From: Pseudomonadota bacterium
Lineage (GTDB): Bacteria; Desulfobacterota; Binatia; UBA1149
Direction: 5' to 3'
NCBI GenBank assembly: GCA_014382245.1
Contig: JACNKC010000071.1
Span: 1 to 50,214 of the forward strand
DNA: 50,214 bases
Under the pieces are notes generated by a model. That model was not told the origin of the DNA. It saw nothing but the letters and a program-made list of their open reading frames with translations, and ran no database searches. Each line of letters begins with the position of its first letter. Within the stretch, counting starts at the first letter, position 1. Of the stretch, positions 33,449 to 43,516 are shown piece by piece. Both the position numbers and the translations under genes were made by a program.

Positions 33449-33477
33449 ATTATAACGTATGCCGTGGGTCGTGTCAA
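33449..33477 (-). promoter_or_regulatory. Consensus sigma-70 promoter of higBA
   Basis: On the minus strand TTGACA (33472-33477) and TATAAT (33449-33454) are separated by exactly 17 bases, a perfect match to consensus. The expected transcription start, about 7 bases after the -10, falls on or within two bases of the GTG of higB at 33441. No comparable site is seen elsewhere in the window. Confidence 0.8.
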
Positions 33478-33504
33478 CGCCCGTGGATCACCGCGGCAAG
33501 GGGC

Positions 33505-34182
33505 TCACGGGCCTGCGCAAAATGCCGGTTTCATCGGCGTGTCAGCCGACGGCCTCAACTCCCTCACGGCCTGGGAGCCGGCAAAGATAATGAAGCCATC
33601 GGCAGTTCTGCGGCCGTATGCCTTCAACCCCTTGATTTCGCACACAAGATCACTTGTCGGTCCTGGTACGGAATCGTCCGCGCGGGGCCTTGGAGTCAAT
33701 ATGTCGGAGCCAAGCACTGGAAGGAGTTGCCTGACCTTGTCGGGAAAGACCTCCATCTCTTCCCGGTCGGATTCCGAGAGCCGTGCGCCACTGGCCTGCA
33801 GGTTGACGACTTCAAAGCGGCCAGCATCCCGAGCATCTGAGATCAAACGCCCTTCGAGGTACCGGATGTGGGACTTCGTCAGGTTCTCATCTTTGCTGAC
33901 AACCACGATAGCATGCACCCAGAAGTCCTTGTCCCTGTGCTGCCTGAGGCGTTCCTTGAGGATCTCGGCCTCGCCCACGTAGCACGCAGAAGTTCCCTTA
34001 TCAGAGTCCGTGCCAACGAGGATGTAGACGCCCGGCTTCTTCAGCTCCTCGCGCCCGAGTAGCTCATCGAGATCGGTTCGCGGAGCCGCCACTGCTTTGC
34101 CACTCCAGTTGGAGATTTCACCCGTTCTTAGCCGCTTCGGATCACCGAATGCCAAGTAGAGCTTGATCGTCGCGGTATTCAC
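33505..34182 (-). CDS. GIY-YIG nuclease-family protein, C-terminally truncated
   Basis: A protein of 225 aa with the GIY-YIG core: GVYILVG (51-57) and CYVGEA (67-72), then LKERLRQH with the catalytic Arg. The C-terminal part begins a DUF4357 module (KAYGRRTADGFIIFAGSQAV) but stops about 15 residues later, without the rest of that domain. The GTG start at 34182 lies 14 bases after an attC-like palindrome. Its stop lies 27 bases before the -35 box of higB. The function of such host nuclease-like proteins is unclear. Confidence 0.85.
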   Translation of the reverse strand: MNTATIKLYLAFGDPKRLRTGEISNWSGKAVAAPRTDLDELLGREELKKPGVYILVGTDSDKGTSACYVGEAEILKERLRQHRDKDFWVHAIVVVSKDENLTKSHIRYLEGRLISDARDAGRFEVVNLQASGARLSESDREEMEVFPDKVRQLLPVLGSDILTPRPRADDSVPGPTSDLVCEIKGLKAYGRRTADGFIIFAGSQAVRELRPSADTPMKPAFCAGP

Positions 34183-34196
34183 TTCAACCCGTATTC

Positions 34197-34258
34197 AGCT
34201 AACACCCGGAGGTCAGCGACGGCGTTTACCGCCGCCCAGCTGTATCGCCTTGTTAGAC
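34197..34258 (-). mobile_element. attC-like integron recombination site
   Basis: Read on the minus strand, the element starts with GTCTAAC (a perfect RYYYAAC inverse core) and ends with GTTAGCT (one base off GTTRRRY). Inside lie nested arms: AGG/CCT, CAGC/GCTG and CGGCG/CGCCG around a GTAAA loop. This folds as a 62-nt imperfect hairpin of the attC type. It stands 14 bases before the GIY-YIG gene, as expected for a cassette junction. No integrase gene or second attC was found in the window, so it would be a lone or remnant site. Confidence 0.6.
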
Positions 34259-34314
34259 GCCCCCCTGATGGGACTGCCAGTGCCCGAAAAGCACCACCGT
34301 ACTCTATTGCTCAC
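34213..34314 (-). CDS. Small open frame of 33 aa ending inside the attC-like site
   Basis: A GTG at 34314 is preceded by a strong GGAGGAGG at five bases. The frame runs 33 codons and stops at 34213, within the attC-like hairpin; its last residues (ASNKAIQLGGG) are encoded by the inverse-core half. The peptide is basic with no recognisable domain. Short frames that run into attC sites are known from integron cassettes. Whether it is translated is unknown. Confidence 0.35.
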   Translation of the reverse strand: MSNRVRWCFSGTGSPIRGASNKAIQLGGGKRRR

Positions 34315-34573
34315 GCAGACCTCCTCCTGTTGAATGATGCAACATAACAATACTTAGCTGGACCCGCGTAGCCCCTGGGTCGCGCCTTCTCTTCCATATA
34401 GCACGTCCGCCGGCGATACAGCGAACGGCTTAAAACTCGTGTAACGGCCCGGACTTACGCTAGCCCGCGTTTTTATGAAAGGTTGTTGAATGGGTCCAGA
34501 TAGTGGCGGCTCACCACTCTCCCGGCGAATCGCTGAAGCCGGTGCCAACCGCGACCGGCCACCGCCCCCCAGG
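34315..34573. other. Intergenic spacer with no clear gene
   Basis: 259 bases between the small cassette-like frame and ribE. I see no gene with support. A short inverted repeat (TGTTG...CAACA near 34334-34350) and lower GC than the flanks are visible. It may hold the promoter for the attC-linked transcript on the minus strand. Confidence 0.5.
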
Positions 34574-35170
34574 TCACCCGACCCGTCCCTCCATCAACCT
34601 CTCCACGTACTTGCCCAGCACGTCGAGCTCGAGGTTGACGGCGTCGCCCACGGCTCGCTGCCCGAGCGTGGTAACAGCCATCGTGTGGGGAATGAGCGCC
34701 ACGTCGAAGCTGTCGGCCGTGAGCGCGTAGCAGGTCAGGCTCACGCCGTCGACGGCCACCGAGCCCTTCTCCACCAGCCGTGCCAGCAGTTCGGGGGGAG
34801 CCTCGAAGGTGAACACCGACGATTCGCCTTCTTGGCGCACGGCGCGCACGCGGCCCACGCCGTCGACGTGTCCGGTAACAACATGTCCGCCGAGGCGATC
34901 ACCCATGCGTAGCGAACGCTCGAGGTTAACCGGCGCGCCCGCGACCAGGCTGCCAAGCGTGGTACGCCTGAGCGACTCCGGTGACACGTCTACGCTGAAT
35001 CCCGCGTCATCGATGACCACCACCGTCATGCAAGCGCCGTTCAGGGTGATGCTCTCACCCATGGCCAGCTCGGCGCTTGGCAGCGAGGTAGTTATCTCCA
35101 GTCGGCAGCCCTGCTCCAGCGGCGACACTGAGGCCACGCTGGCCAGGTCTTCGATGATGCCGGTAAACAC
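34574..35170 (-). CDS. ribE: Riboflavin synthase, alpha chain
   Basis: An enzyme of 198 aa that dismutates two 6,7-dimethyl-8-ribityllumazines to riboflavin. It begins FTGIIEDL after a GTG start at 35170, the usual N-terminus, and shows the duplicated lumazine-binding domains: ITLNGACMTVV...DVSPESLRRTTLG in the first and GHVDGVGRV...VAVDGVSLTCYAL in the second. The length is normal. It follows a zinc-ribbon gene by 17 bases. The other riboflavin genes are not adjacent; ribBA lies about 20 kb away. Confidence 0.96.
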   Translation of the reverse strand: MFTGIIEDLASVASVSPLEQGCRLEITTSLPSAELAMGESITLNGACMTVVVIDDAGFSVDVSPESLRRTTLGSLVAGAPVNLERSLRMGDRLGGHVVTGHVDGVGRVRAVRQEGESSVFTFEAPPELLARLVEKGSVAVDGVSLTCYALTADSFDVALIPHTMAVTTLGQRAVGDAVNLELDVLGKYVERLMEGRVG

Positions 35171-35187
35171 GATGTATGTTGGCTGCT

Positions 35188-35502
35188 TCAGCCGCGGCCT
35201 TCGAGCAGGCTCCGCACCCAGCGGCTCATCCAGCCCTCGCCGTCGCGCTCCTCGATAGACTCGAGCTCGCCCTTGTCCAACCAGATGCCGCCGCAGTCGG
35301 CGCACTCGTCAATGGCAACGCCACTGTGGTCGCGCTCGGCCAGCGCCACCCCGCAGCGCGGGCAGAGCCCGGTGGGGGCCGGTTGTTCACCCGCCTCGCG
35401 CAGGGCGTCGAGACGTTCGCGGTCCTTTCGCGCGAAGTACCTGTCCTCTTCGGCTTTTTCCTTGTCCTTGAGCTTGTCGCCAAACTTGTCCTTGCTACTC
35501 AT
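35188..35502 (-). CDS. Small zinc-ribbon protein (zf-TFIIB type)
   Basis: A protein of 104 aa. A charged N-terminal helix (KDKFGDKLKDKEKAEEDRYF) is followed by a four-Cys zinc ribbon, LCPRCGVAL...DECADCGGIWLDKGELE, of the TFIIB type common in bacterial small proteins. ATG 35502 has GAGG five bases upstream and overlaps the end of the preceding membrane gene. The function is unknown, perhaps nucleic-acid or metal handling. Confidence 0.8.
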   Translation of the reverse strand: MSSKDKFGDKLKDKEKAEEDRYFARKDRERLDALREAGEQPAPTGLCPRCGVALAERDHSGVAIDECADCGGIWLDKGELESIEERDGEGWMSRWVRSLLEGRG

Positions 35503-35740
35503 CGGTCCTCTTCTCCCTGCTCGCGGCCGTCGATGAAACATCGGCCTTGTCTCGCTTAACACGTGCCCGGGCCCAGTCCAGCGCCCGCCGGGCCCGCCGA
35601 CTCTCCGGGGCCATCAGCCCCAGGCCCGCCAGCACGAACACCCAGCCCTGCAGCACGGGTATAAAACCGCCCACGAATCCCAACAGGAGCAGTGCGCTAC
35701 CCGCCGTCAGGCGAAACCATCTCAGAGCTGTTCTTTTCAA
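35495..35740 (-). CDS. Small membrane protein, PGPGW-like
   Basis: A protein of about 81 aa with two hydrophobic segments (LTAGSALLLLGFVGGFIPVL and GWVFVLAGLGLMA) and a charged tail, a layout like PGPGW/DUF454-type small membrane proteins. The TTG at 35740 has AGGAAG upstream; an ATG at 35809 would add 23 residues, so the start is uncertain. Its stop overlaps the start of the zinc-ribbon gene by 8 bases. Confidence 0.6.
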   Translation of the reverse strand: MKRTALRWFRLTAGSALLLLGFVGGFIPVLQGWVFVLAGLGLMAPESRRARRALDWARARVKRDKADVSSTAASREKRTDE

Positions 35741-35917
35741 CGCGGGCGGACTTCCTGCGGCGCATTGTAGGCAGGCTGCGCCTACGGTTCCAGCCCGGGG
35801 CGGCTTCATCAACGCACGCGCAGCGTAACGAAAACGGCCGAGCCCATTGTGGAGCGCCGCCGCGGGGCTTATTCTTTTAGACCAGGCCTCGCCTGCTGCC
35901 TGGCACAAAGTAAAGCC

Positions 35918-36568
35918 ATGTACCCTATACGCGACACGCTGGGACCTTATAAATTTACGCCCGCCTCCTGGCTGCTCATCGCCGGCAACTGCGCGGCCTT
36001 TTATTTCCTGGTCGCCGCGTCTGACCCCGAGGAGCTGCTGGCCACCTGGGCCATGTTTCCCTATCGCCTGGAGGCTTCGGCTTCGCCCGCTGTGCTGCTG
36101 AGCACCATCACCGCAGCCTTCCTGCACGGCGGCATTTTTCACCTGGTCAGCAACCAGCTCTACCTTTTCGTTTTTGGCCACCGCGTGGAGCAGCGACTGG
36201 GGAGCTTGTTGTTCGTGCTGCTGTACCTGTCGGGCGCGCTTGCGGCCGGCATCATGCACGTGCTGGCCGACCCCTACTCCAACGTGCCCATGGTGGGCGC
36301 GTCGGGAGCCGTGAGCGCCGTGCTCGGTGCCTACCTGGTCTACTTTCCGCTGGCGCGTGTGCAGTTCACCTTCATACTGCTGCGCGTGTGGATACCGGCC
36401 ATGGTCTTCATCGTTGCGTGGCTGGCCACGCAGGTGATGGGCGTGTTCTCGGCAGACGTGGCAACGGCCTGGTGGGCCCACCTGGGCGGCTTTGTCTTCG
36501 GCTGCTTCGCCGCGCTCATGCTGAGAGATTTTCGGCGCCCCATCGCCGCCGAAACGCAGGCTGCCTGA
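35918..36568 (+). CDS. Rhomboid-family intramembrane serine protease
   Basis: A protein of 216 aa with six helices. The catalytic Ser is at 129 (GASGAVSAVLGAY), the partner His at 188 (HLGGFVFG) and the HxxxxHxxxN box at H70, H75, N79 (HGGIFHLVSN). It cleaves transmembrane segments of substrate proteins; targets are unknown. The start at ATG 35918 gives the usual length. It stands alone between minus-strand genes. Confidence 0.9.
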   Translation: MYPIRDTLGPYKFTPASWLLIAGNCAAFYFLVAASDPEELLATWAMFPYRLEASASPAVLLSTITAAFLHGGIFHLVSNQLYLFVFGHRVEQRLGSLLFVLLYLSGALAAGIMHVLADPYSNVPMVGASGAVSAVLGAYLVYFPLARVQFTFILLRVWIPAMVFIVAWLATQVMGVFSADVATAWWAHLGGFVFGCFAALMLRDFRRPIAAETQAA

Positions 36569-36592
36569 AACGGCCAGCTGCCTTTCCCCTGG

Positions 36593-37358
36593 TCAGTCCG
36601 CCGAACAGACGCCCCAGGGATTCAGCGGCTCGGTGACTATCCCTTCCAGCGTGCCATCGAGCGGTCGGTGACTCGAGCCACAAGTAGAGCTGCGCAGCCT
36701 CGGAATTCTGGTCGATATCAAATCCACGCAATTTCGTTCCGTGGCGCAGCTGCTGCTGGATGCGTTACCAAGCACGCTCGACCCGTCCAACTTCAGCCTG
36801 GGCGCCATCACCCCCACCGATCCCGAGTTCGTCACTATGCAGAACAACTCTCGTGCCTTCGATGCCCAGGGCAGCCGTACCTGTCACCAGTATAGAAACA
36901 GCCGTTATCTTTCCCTTGCCGCCGGCGAAACCAGCCCACCAGGGGCCCTCGACAACAACATCACTGACGCGCAGATGCCCCTTGTCCGTGTAGGCTGCAG
37001 CGTGACCGCTGGCGGTTGACCTCAGAGTGCCGGGTCCGTTTATTCGACAGGCACGAGAGCAGAACACCGCGTGTCCCCCGTCGTTCACGATTTCAAAACC
37101 GTCCAGGTCTAAAGTGGATCCCCTTTTTTTCATTCGAACAGCTACGTTCGCCGGCCACTGCACGTCGCGCCCCGAACAGTCGAGGTCCGCCGACAGAAAA
37201 CCGTCACCCCTGAGCAGAGTGCCACACTCGGTCACTTCGACCGCGGGCCTGCGACCGGCGTGAGTGATTCCAGCCATTCCCACAGCCGCTACCACAGCGA
37301 CGAGAACCAGAATTGTCGCGGCGGAAGCTGTCAACGCCGTGAGTCTGAATATTGTCAT
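36593..37358 (-). pseudogene. Secreted parallel beta-helix-type protein, interrupted by a one-base frameshift
   Basis: About 254 aa if one base near 36840 is skipped. It starts at ATG 37358 with GGGAGG nine bases upstream and a signal peptide (about 1-34). The N-terminal part has Cys-containing short repeats (LLRGDGFLSADLDCSG). After GIEGTRVVLHS the original frame ends in a short tail (stop at 36765), while the next frame continues with VTNSGSVGVMAPRLKLDGSS to PLNPWGVCSAD and the stop at 36593, which looks like the native end of this protein type. The total length is 3n+1. The break may be real or a read error. It has its own TTGACA-type promoter. Confidence 0.6.
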
Positions 37359-37698
37359 TGGAGAAAACCTCCCGCGTCCAGAAACGCCGTCGCCTCCTTA
37401 ACTGGTGTTCCCGCATAACAAATTTTTGTCCACCCTGTCAAGGGATTAGGACTTCTTTTGGACTACTTTCTGTTGATAAAATGCCAGGGGCGCGTGAACA
37501 CCGGCTTTTCATAGAAAATTCCTCTCTTTTGATTGGTTCTGACGATCCTGCGCACGTGAATCATAAGGAGACCCTCAGGTCTGCCTCGCTCCGACGGGAA
37601 CATGATACGCCACCGCCCATCGCCCTTGCCCGCGGCCGTTTCGTGCTTATTTTCTGTCTACTGGCCGGCTCGCGACGCCCGGTCCAGGAGAGGAAAAG
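37359..37698. other. Intergenic region between the beta-helix gene and clpB
   Basis: 340 bases without a supported gene. It holds the candidate minus-strand promoter described above and, near 37687-37698, the AGGAGAGG that precedes clpB. I do not see a CIRCE repeat or a good sigma-32 promoter before clpB, so its regulation is not clear from sequence. Confidence 0.5.
37413..37441 (-). promoter_or_regulatory. Candidate promoter of the beta-helix gene
   Basis: On the minus strand TTGACA (37436-37441) and TTATGC (37413-37418) are spaced by 17 bases, 55 bases before the ATG at 37358. The -35 is perfect, the -10 weak, with a TG just inside it. Confidence 0.45.
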
Positions 37699-40329
<2,631 letters not shown>

Positions 40330-40367
40330 CTCGGCGGGCAATCAACGGCGAGTGAAAGGTGTCCGGC

Positions 40368-41150
40368 CTAATCGGGTGGCGGGCCGGGCGAGATAACCCC
40401 GGCCGTCATGCCGCCGTCCACTGGCAGGGCTACACCGGTCACGAACGACGCGTCGTCGCTGCATAAAAATCTCACAACGGAGGCCACTTCTTCGGGCTCG
40501 CCCACGCGACCCAGCGGATGGCTACGCTTGCCTATTTCATCGAGCAGCTCCTCGCCACCACCCAACACCGCCATGGCCGAGTGCGCCATGGGCGTGCGTA
40601 TAACACCCGGGCAGACGGCGTTGACCCTGATGCCTTCGGCGGCGTACTCAACGGCCGCCTCGCGCGTCATGAGCACTACCGCCCCCTTGCTCGCGTTGTA
40701 GCTGATCATGCCGGGCACCCCCACGAGCCCGGCCACCGAGGCCGTGTTGACGATAGCTCCCCGCACCGGGCCGGGGTTCTTGAGCATGGCGCTCACGGCC
40801 GAGCGCAATCCATAAAACACGCCGTTGACGTTTACGTCCATGAGGCGGCAATGCTCGGCGGGGTCGGTATCGATCAGCGCACCGTTGATCTCAACGCCGG
40901 CATTGTTGAAGTAGAGATCGAGGCGGCCGCGCGCACTCACCACGGAGTCCACCAGCGCCTGCACCTGCTCGGGGTCGGTCACGTCGCAACGCATGAAAGT
41001 CGCGCCCAGTTCGGCAGCCACCTGCGAGCCGTCCTGTAGGTCGGCGAGCACCACGGTCGCGCCCGCCTCGGTAAACGCCCGCGCCGTTGCCAGCCCTATG
41101 CCCGACGCGCCACCGGTTATGATCGCCGTCTTTTCATCAAGCCTGTTCAT
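40368..41150 (-). CDS. Short-chain dehydrogenase/reductase
   Basis: An NAD(P)-dependent oxidoreductase of 260 aa with TGGASGIG (12-19), NNAG, and the catalytic Ser 138, Tyr 151 and Lys 155 (SYNASK). The N-terminal pattern (AIITGG) and Asp at the end of the second strand (VLADLQD) suggest NAD preference. The C-terminus has the usual PVDGGMTAG. The substrate is unknown. It is convergent with clpB, 38 bases apart. Confidence 0.92.
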   Translation of the reverse strand: MNRLDEKTAIITGGASGIGLATARAFTEAGATVVLADLQDGSQVAAELGATFMRCDVTDPEQVQALVDSVVSARGRLDLYFNNAGVEINGALIDTDPAEHCRLMDVNVNGVFYGLRSAVSAMLKNPGPVRGAIVNTASVAGLVGVPGMISYNASKGAVVLMTREAAVEYAAEGIRVNAVCPGVIRTPMAHSAMAVLGGGEELLDEIGKRSHPLGRVGEPEEVASVVRFLCSDDASFVTGVALPVDGGMTAGVISPGPPPD

Positions 41151-41270
41151 AGCCGCGTAGCCTGACGACCAACCGCGACTGCGTCAAGAAGCGGGAGGTA
41201 GCGGCGAGCTTGGGCAGCACCAACAGCCCGCTGCTTTGACAATGCCCCGAGCGCTGGGCAGTCAGTCGTC

Positions 41271-42074
41271 ATGACCCAGCGTGACCATGCCGCCGCCGAC
41301 CCTGCCCCCGCTAAGCAGCGCCCGGCCCGGCGCCTGAAGAAAGCCGGTGTCGCCCTGGCCGCGCAGCTGGTGCCGTGGTTGCTCAAGGGCTGGCTGGCCT
41401 TTGTGCGCCTGACCAGCGGCGTGAGCATAGACAAGGCTGGCCGCCGGGCACTGGCCGATGCCGCCGCTGGCAAGGATTGCATCGTGGTGAGCCTGCACCA
41501 GGGCCTGCTCTACCTGGCGTTCTTCTTTGCCGGCTCGCGCATGCATACGCTGGTGAGCATAGGCGACATCGGCGACGTCATCGCCGGACTCTGCCGTCTT
41601 TATGGCTACCGCGCACTCAGAGGTGGCTCGAGCAGTCGCGCCAGTCGCCGACGTCCGGCTGTCGATTACCTGCTCGAAGCCGTCGCAGAAACCCGCGATA
41701 CCGGCACCTGCACCTACATCACCCCCGATGGATCACAGGGGCCGGCCGGGGCCTGCAAGGTGGGTTTTGCAGTGGTAGCGGCCCGCACTGGTCTGCCGGT
41801 CTACGCCGTGTGTGGTAGCAGCCGGCGCTGCTGGTACGCACCGGGCTGGGACCGTTTTGCCCTGCCACTGCCCTTCAGCAGGGTGAGCCTGGAGGCACTC
41901 GGCCCATTCACCGCGGGCAACGAAGACAACGCCGCCGAACTGCTAAGGGTCGAAGTCGAGCAAGCGCTTCATACTTTGCACGCGCGAGCGTTTGAAAGAA
42001 TGGAGCAACCGCAGACGCCGAGCCTGCAATCGCTGCAGGTCGAAGTAACGGCGGGCAAAAAAGGCGAAGGTTAA
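41271..42074 (+). CDS. DUF374 / lysophospholipid acyltransferase-like protein
   Basis: A protein of 267 aa. The pattern matches DUF374 proteins: SLHQGLLYL near the start of the domain, LVSIGDIGDVIAGLCRLYGY, RGGSSSR, and TPDGSQGPAGACKVG. These relate to lipid A-type acyltransferases and act at the inner membrane; the HxxxxD base is present as His with a Gly-Leu context, so activity is uncertain. A basic N-terminus and a hydrophobic stretch (about 28-47) precede the domain. A TTGACA lies 33 bases before ATG 41271. Confidence 0.75.
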   Translation: MTQRDHAAADPAPAKQRPARRLKKAGVALAAQLVPWLLKGWLAFVRLTSGVSIDKAGRRALADAAAGKDCIVVSLHQGLLYLAFFFAGSRMHTLVSIGDIGDVIAGLCRLYGYRALRGGSSSRASRRRPAVDYLLEAVAETRDTGTCTYITPDGSQGPAGACKVGFAVVAARTGLPVYAVCGSSRRCWYAPGWDRFALPLPFSRVSLEALGPFTAGNEDNAAELLRVEVEQALHTLHARAFERMEQPQTPSLQSLQVEVTAGKKGEG

Positions 42075-42112
42075 AAACCGACTGCGCAGCTGCTGAACAG
42101 GCCGCCCGGGCT

Positions 42113-42823
42113 TCAGCCCTGCCGGTGATACACCAGCGACGCCCCGATGTAGTAAAGCGGGTAGAACAACGACACCGTCCCGAGCAGGGGTTGCACTTCG
42201 GGCAAGCGCAGCACCAGCACGAGGGCCATCACCGCCCACACCGCGCCCAACCACAGCGTGCGCCGGCGCAGTATTTCGCTGCGGCTGGGGTACAGCCATC
42301 TCAGCGGCACAAACACCAGCGCCAGTGCGGTGCCCAACATCAGCAGGTTCATCATCGGGCCGGTGCCAAGCACCACGAAGTAGAACGCCATGATGTTCCA
42401 GTAGGAAGGAAAGCCCAGGAAGTAGTGTTCGACAACGCCCTTGGCGTCGGCCCGCGAAAACCCGTAGGCGCTCGCCATCAGCACGACCAGCGGCACCAAG
42501 CTGAACTCGTCGGGCAGCATGCCCGGTTGCATGAACACGGCCACGGGCACGACGACGTAGTTGAGATAGTCGACCAGGTTGTCGAGCATGGCGCCGTCGA
42601 ACCAGGGCAGCACGTGCTTCACGTTGGCGGCCCGGGCCAGGGTGCCGTCGGTTGAATCTACGGCCAGGGCGGCGCCGAGCATGATAAAACAAGTGCGGTG
42701 GTCACCGGCAAAAGCCGCCTGCAAAGCGAGAAAACCCAGCACGGCGCCCGAGGCCGTGTATAAATGAACCGCCCAGGCCACCGCCCGGGCCATGGGGCCC
42801 CCGCTCGAAACACCAGGCTGCAT
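42113..42823 (-). CDS. pcs: Phosphatidylcholine synthase
   Basis: A membrane enzyme of 236 aa that joins choline to CDP-diacylglycerol. The CDP-alcohol motif is complete: D56, D59, G60, A63, R64 (VDSTDGTLARA), G77, D81 and D85 (DGAMLDNLVD). The start region AWAVHLYTASGAVLGFLAL matches the Pcs family, and about eight helices follow. ATG 42823 is chosen for GGAG just upstream; 42793 and 42880 are alternatives. It implies that the organism can make phosphatidylcholine from choline. Confidence 0.93.
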   Translation of the reverse strand: MQPGVSSGGPMARAVAWAVHLYTASGAVLGFLALQAAFAGDHRTCFIMLGAALAVDSTDGTLARAANVKHVLPWFDGAMLDNLVDYLNYVVVPVAVFMQPGMLPDEFSLVPLVVLMASAYGFSRADAKGVVEHYFLGFPSYWNIMAFYFVVLGTGPMMNLLMLGTALALVFVPLRWLYPSRSEILRRRTLWLGAVWAVMALVLVLRLPEVQPLLGTVSLFYPLYYIGASLVYHRQG

Positions 42824-42933
42824 CGGCTCCGTATAGCCCCATACCGCGCTTTGGCAAACCATCGCGGCCGGGTTGTGCACTGCGTCAGCGCCGGTCTATA
42901 CCTTTGTGACGAGCAGGGTTGGAGAAAGATAGC

Positions 42934-43350
42934 ATGACAAGAGAACTCAAGAACGACCCCTGGGCGTGGACGCTCGCACTGTTTGCTCTCGGCAACCTGG
43001 CCAACGCCACCTGGATGCTGGCCGACCCGATCGGCTGGTATCACGGCATCCCGGCTGCCGTACCCGATTTCGGTCCCGCCAACGAGCACTTCATTCGCGA
43101 CGTCGGCGCCACCTTCGGCATGATGGGCCTCGGGCTTGCCTGGGCCGCAGTTCGACCGGCCGTCAGGCTACCGGTGATGGTGCTGGTAAGTCTTTTCTAC
43201 CTGTTGCACGCAGCCGTACACGTGCTCGACACCGCCCGCGGGCTGGTGCCCGCCAATCACTGGCTGCTGGATTTTCCGGCCGTGTACCTACCCGCGATCC
43301 TGCTCGTGGCCGTAACCATGGCCATGCAACGGTCGGCAGACAGGGAGTGA
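42934..43350 (+). CDS. Small polytopic membrane protein
   Basis: A protein of 138 aa from ATG 42934 (GGAGAAAG nine bases upstream), with four hydrophobic segments. Conserved-looking stretches such as NATWMLADPIGWY and FIRDVGATFGMMGLGLA suggest a real family, which I cannot name. It is divergent from the pcs gene. The stop overlaps the start of a small His-rich gene (GTGA). Confidence 0.7.
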   Translation: MTRELKNDPWAWTLALFALGNLANATWMLADPIGWYHGIPAAVPDFGPANEHFIRDVGATFGMMGLGLAWAAVRPAVRLPVMVLVSLFYLLHAAVHVLDTARGLVPANHWLLDFPAVYLPAILLVAVTMAMQRSADRE

Positions 43351-43502
43351 ACCGCGCGCGCCTGCTCGCCGCCCTACTGCTGGGTCTGCTACTGGCCGCG
43401 CTGCCGTTTGCCCGCTACCTGGGCCATAGCCCGCACTCGCCGGACGGCCATTCGCCGTCCCAGGCCTCGCCTGCCGATCACCAACAGAACCACGAACACT
43501 GA
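43347..43502 (+). CDS. Small membrane-anchored His-rich peptide
   Basis: A peptide of 51 aa starting at GTG 43347, overlapping the previous stop. One helix (ARLLAALLLGLLLAALPF) is followed by a periplasm- or outside-facing tail rich in His, Pro, Ser and Asp (HSPHSPDGHSPSQ... NHEH), which could bind metal ions. Coupling to the preceding membrane gene supports it as a real gene; the function is unknown. Confidence 0.5.
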   Translation: MNRARLLAALLLGLLLAALPFARYLGHSPHSPDGHSPSQASPADHQQNHEH

Positions 43503-43516
43503 CCAAGCCCACCTGG

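Noticed and set aside
37441..37698. CIRCE or sigma-32 heat-shock promoter before clpB
   Set aside because: No TTAGCACTC inverted repeat and no convincing CTTGAA/CCCCAT pair.
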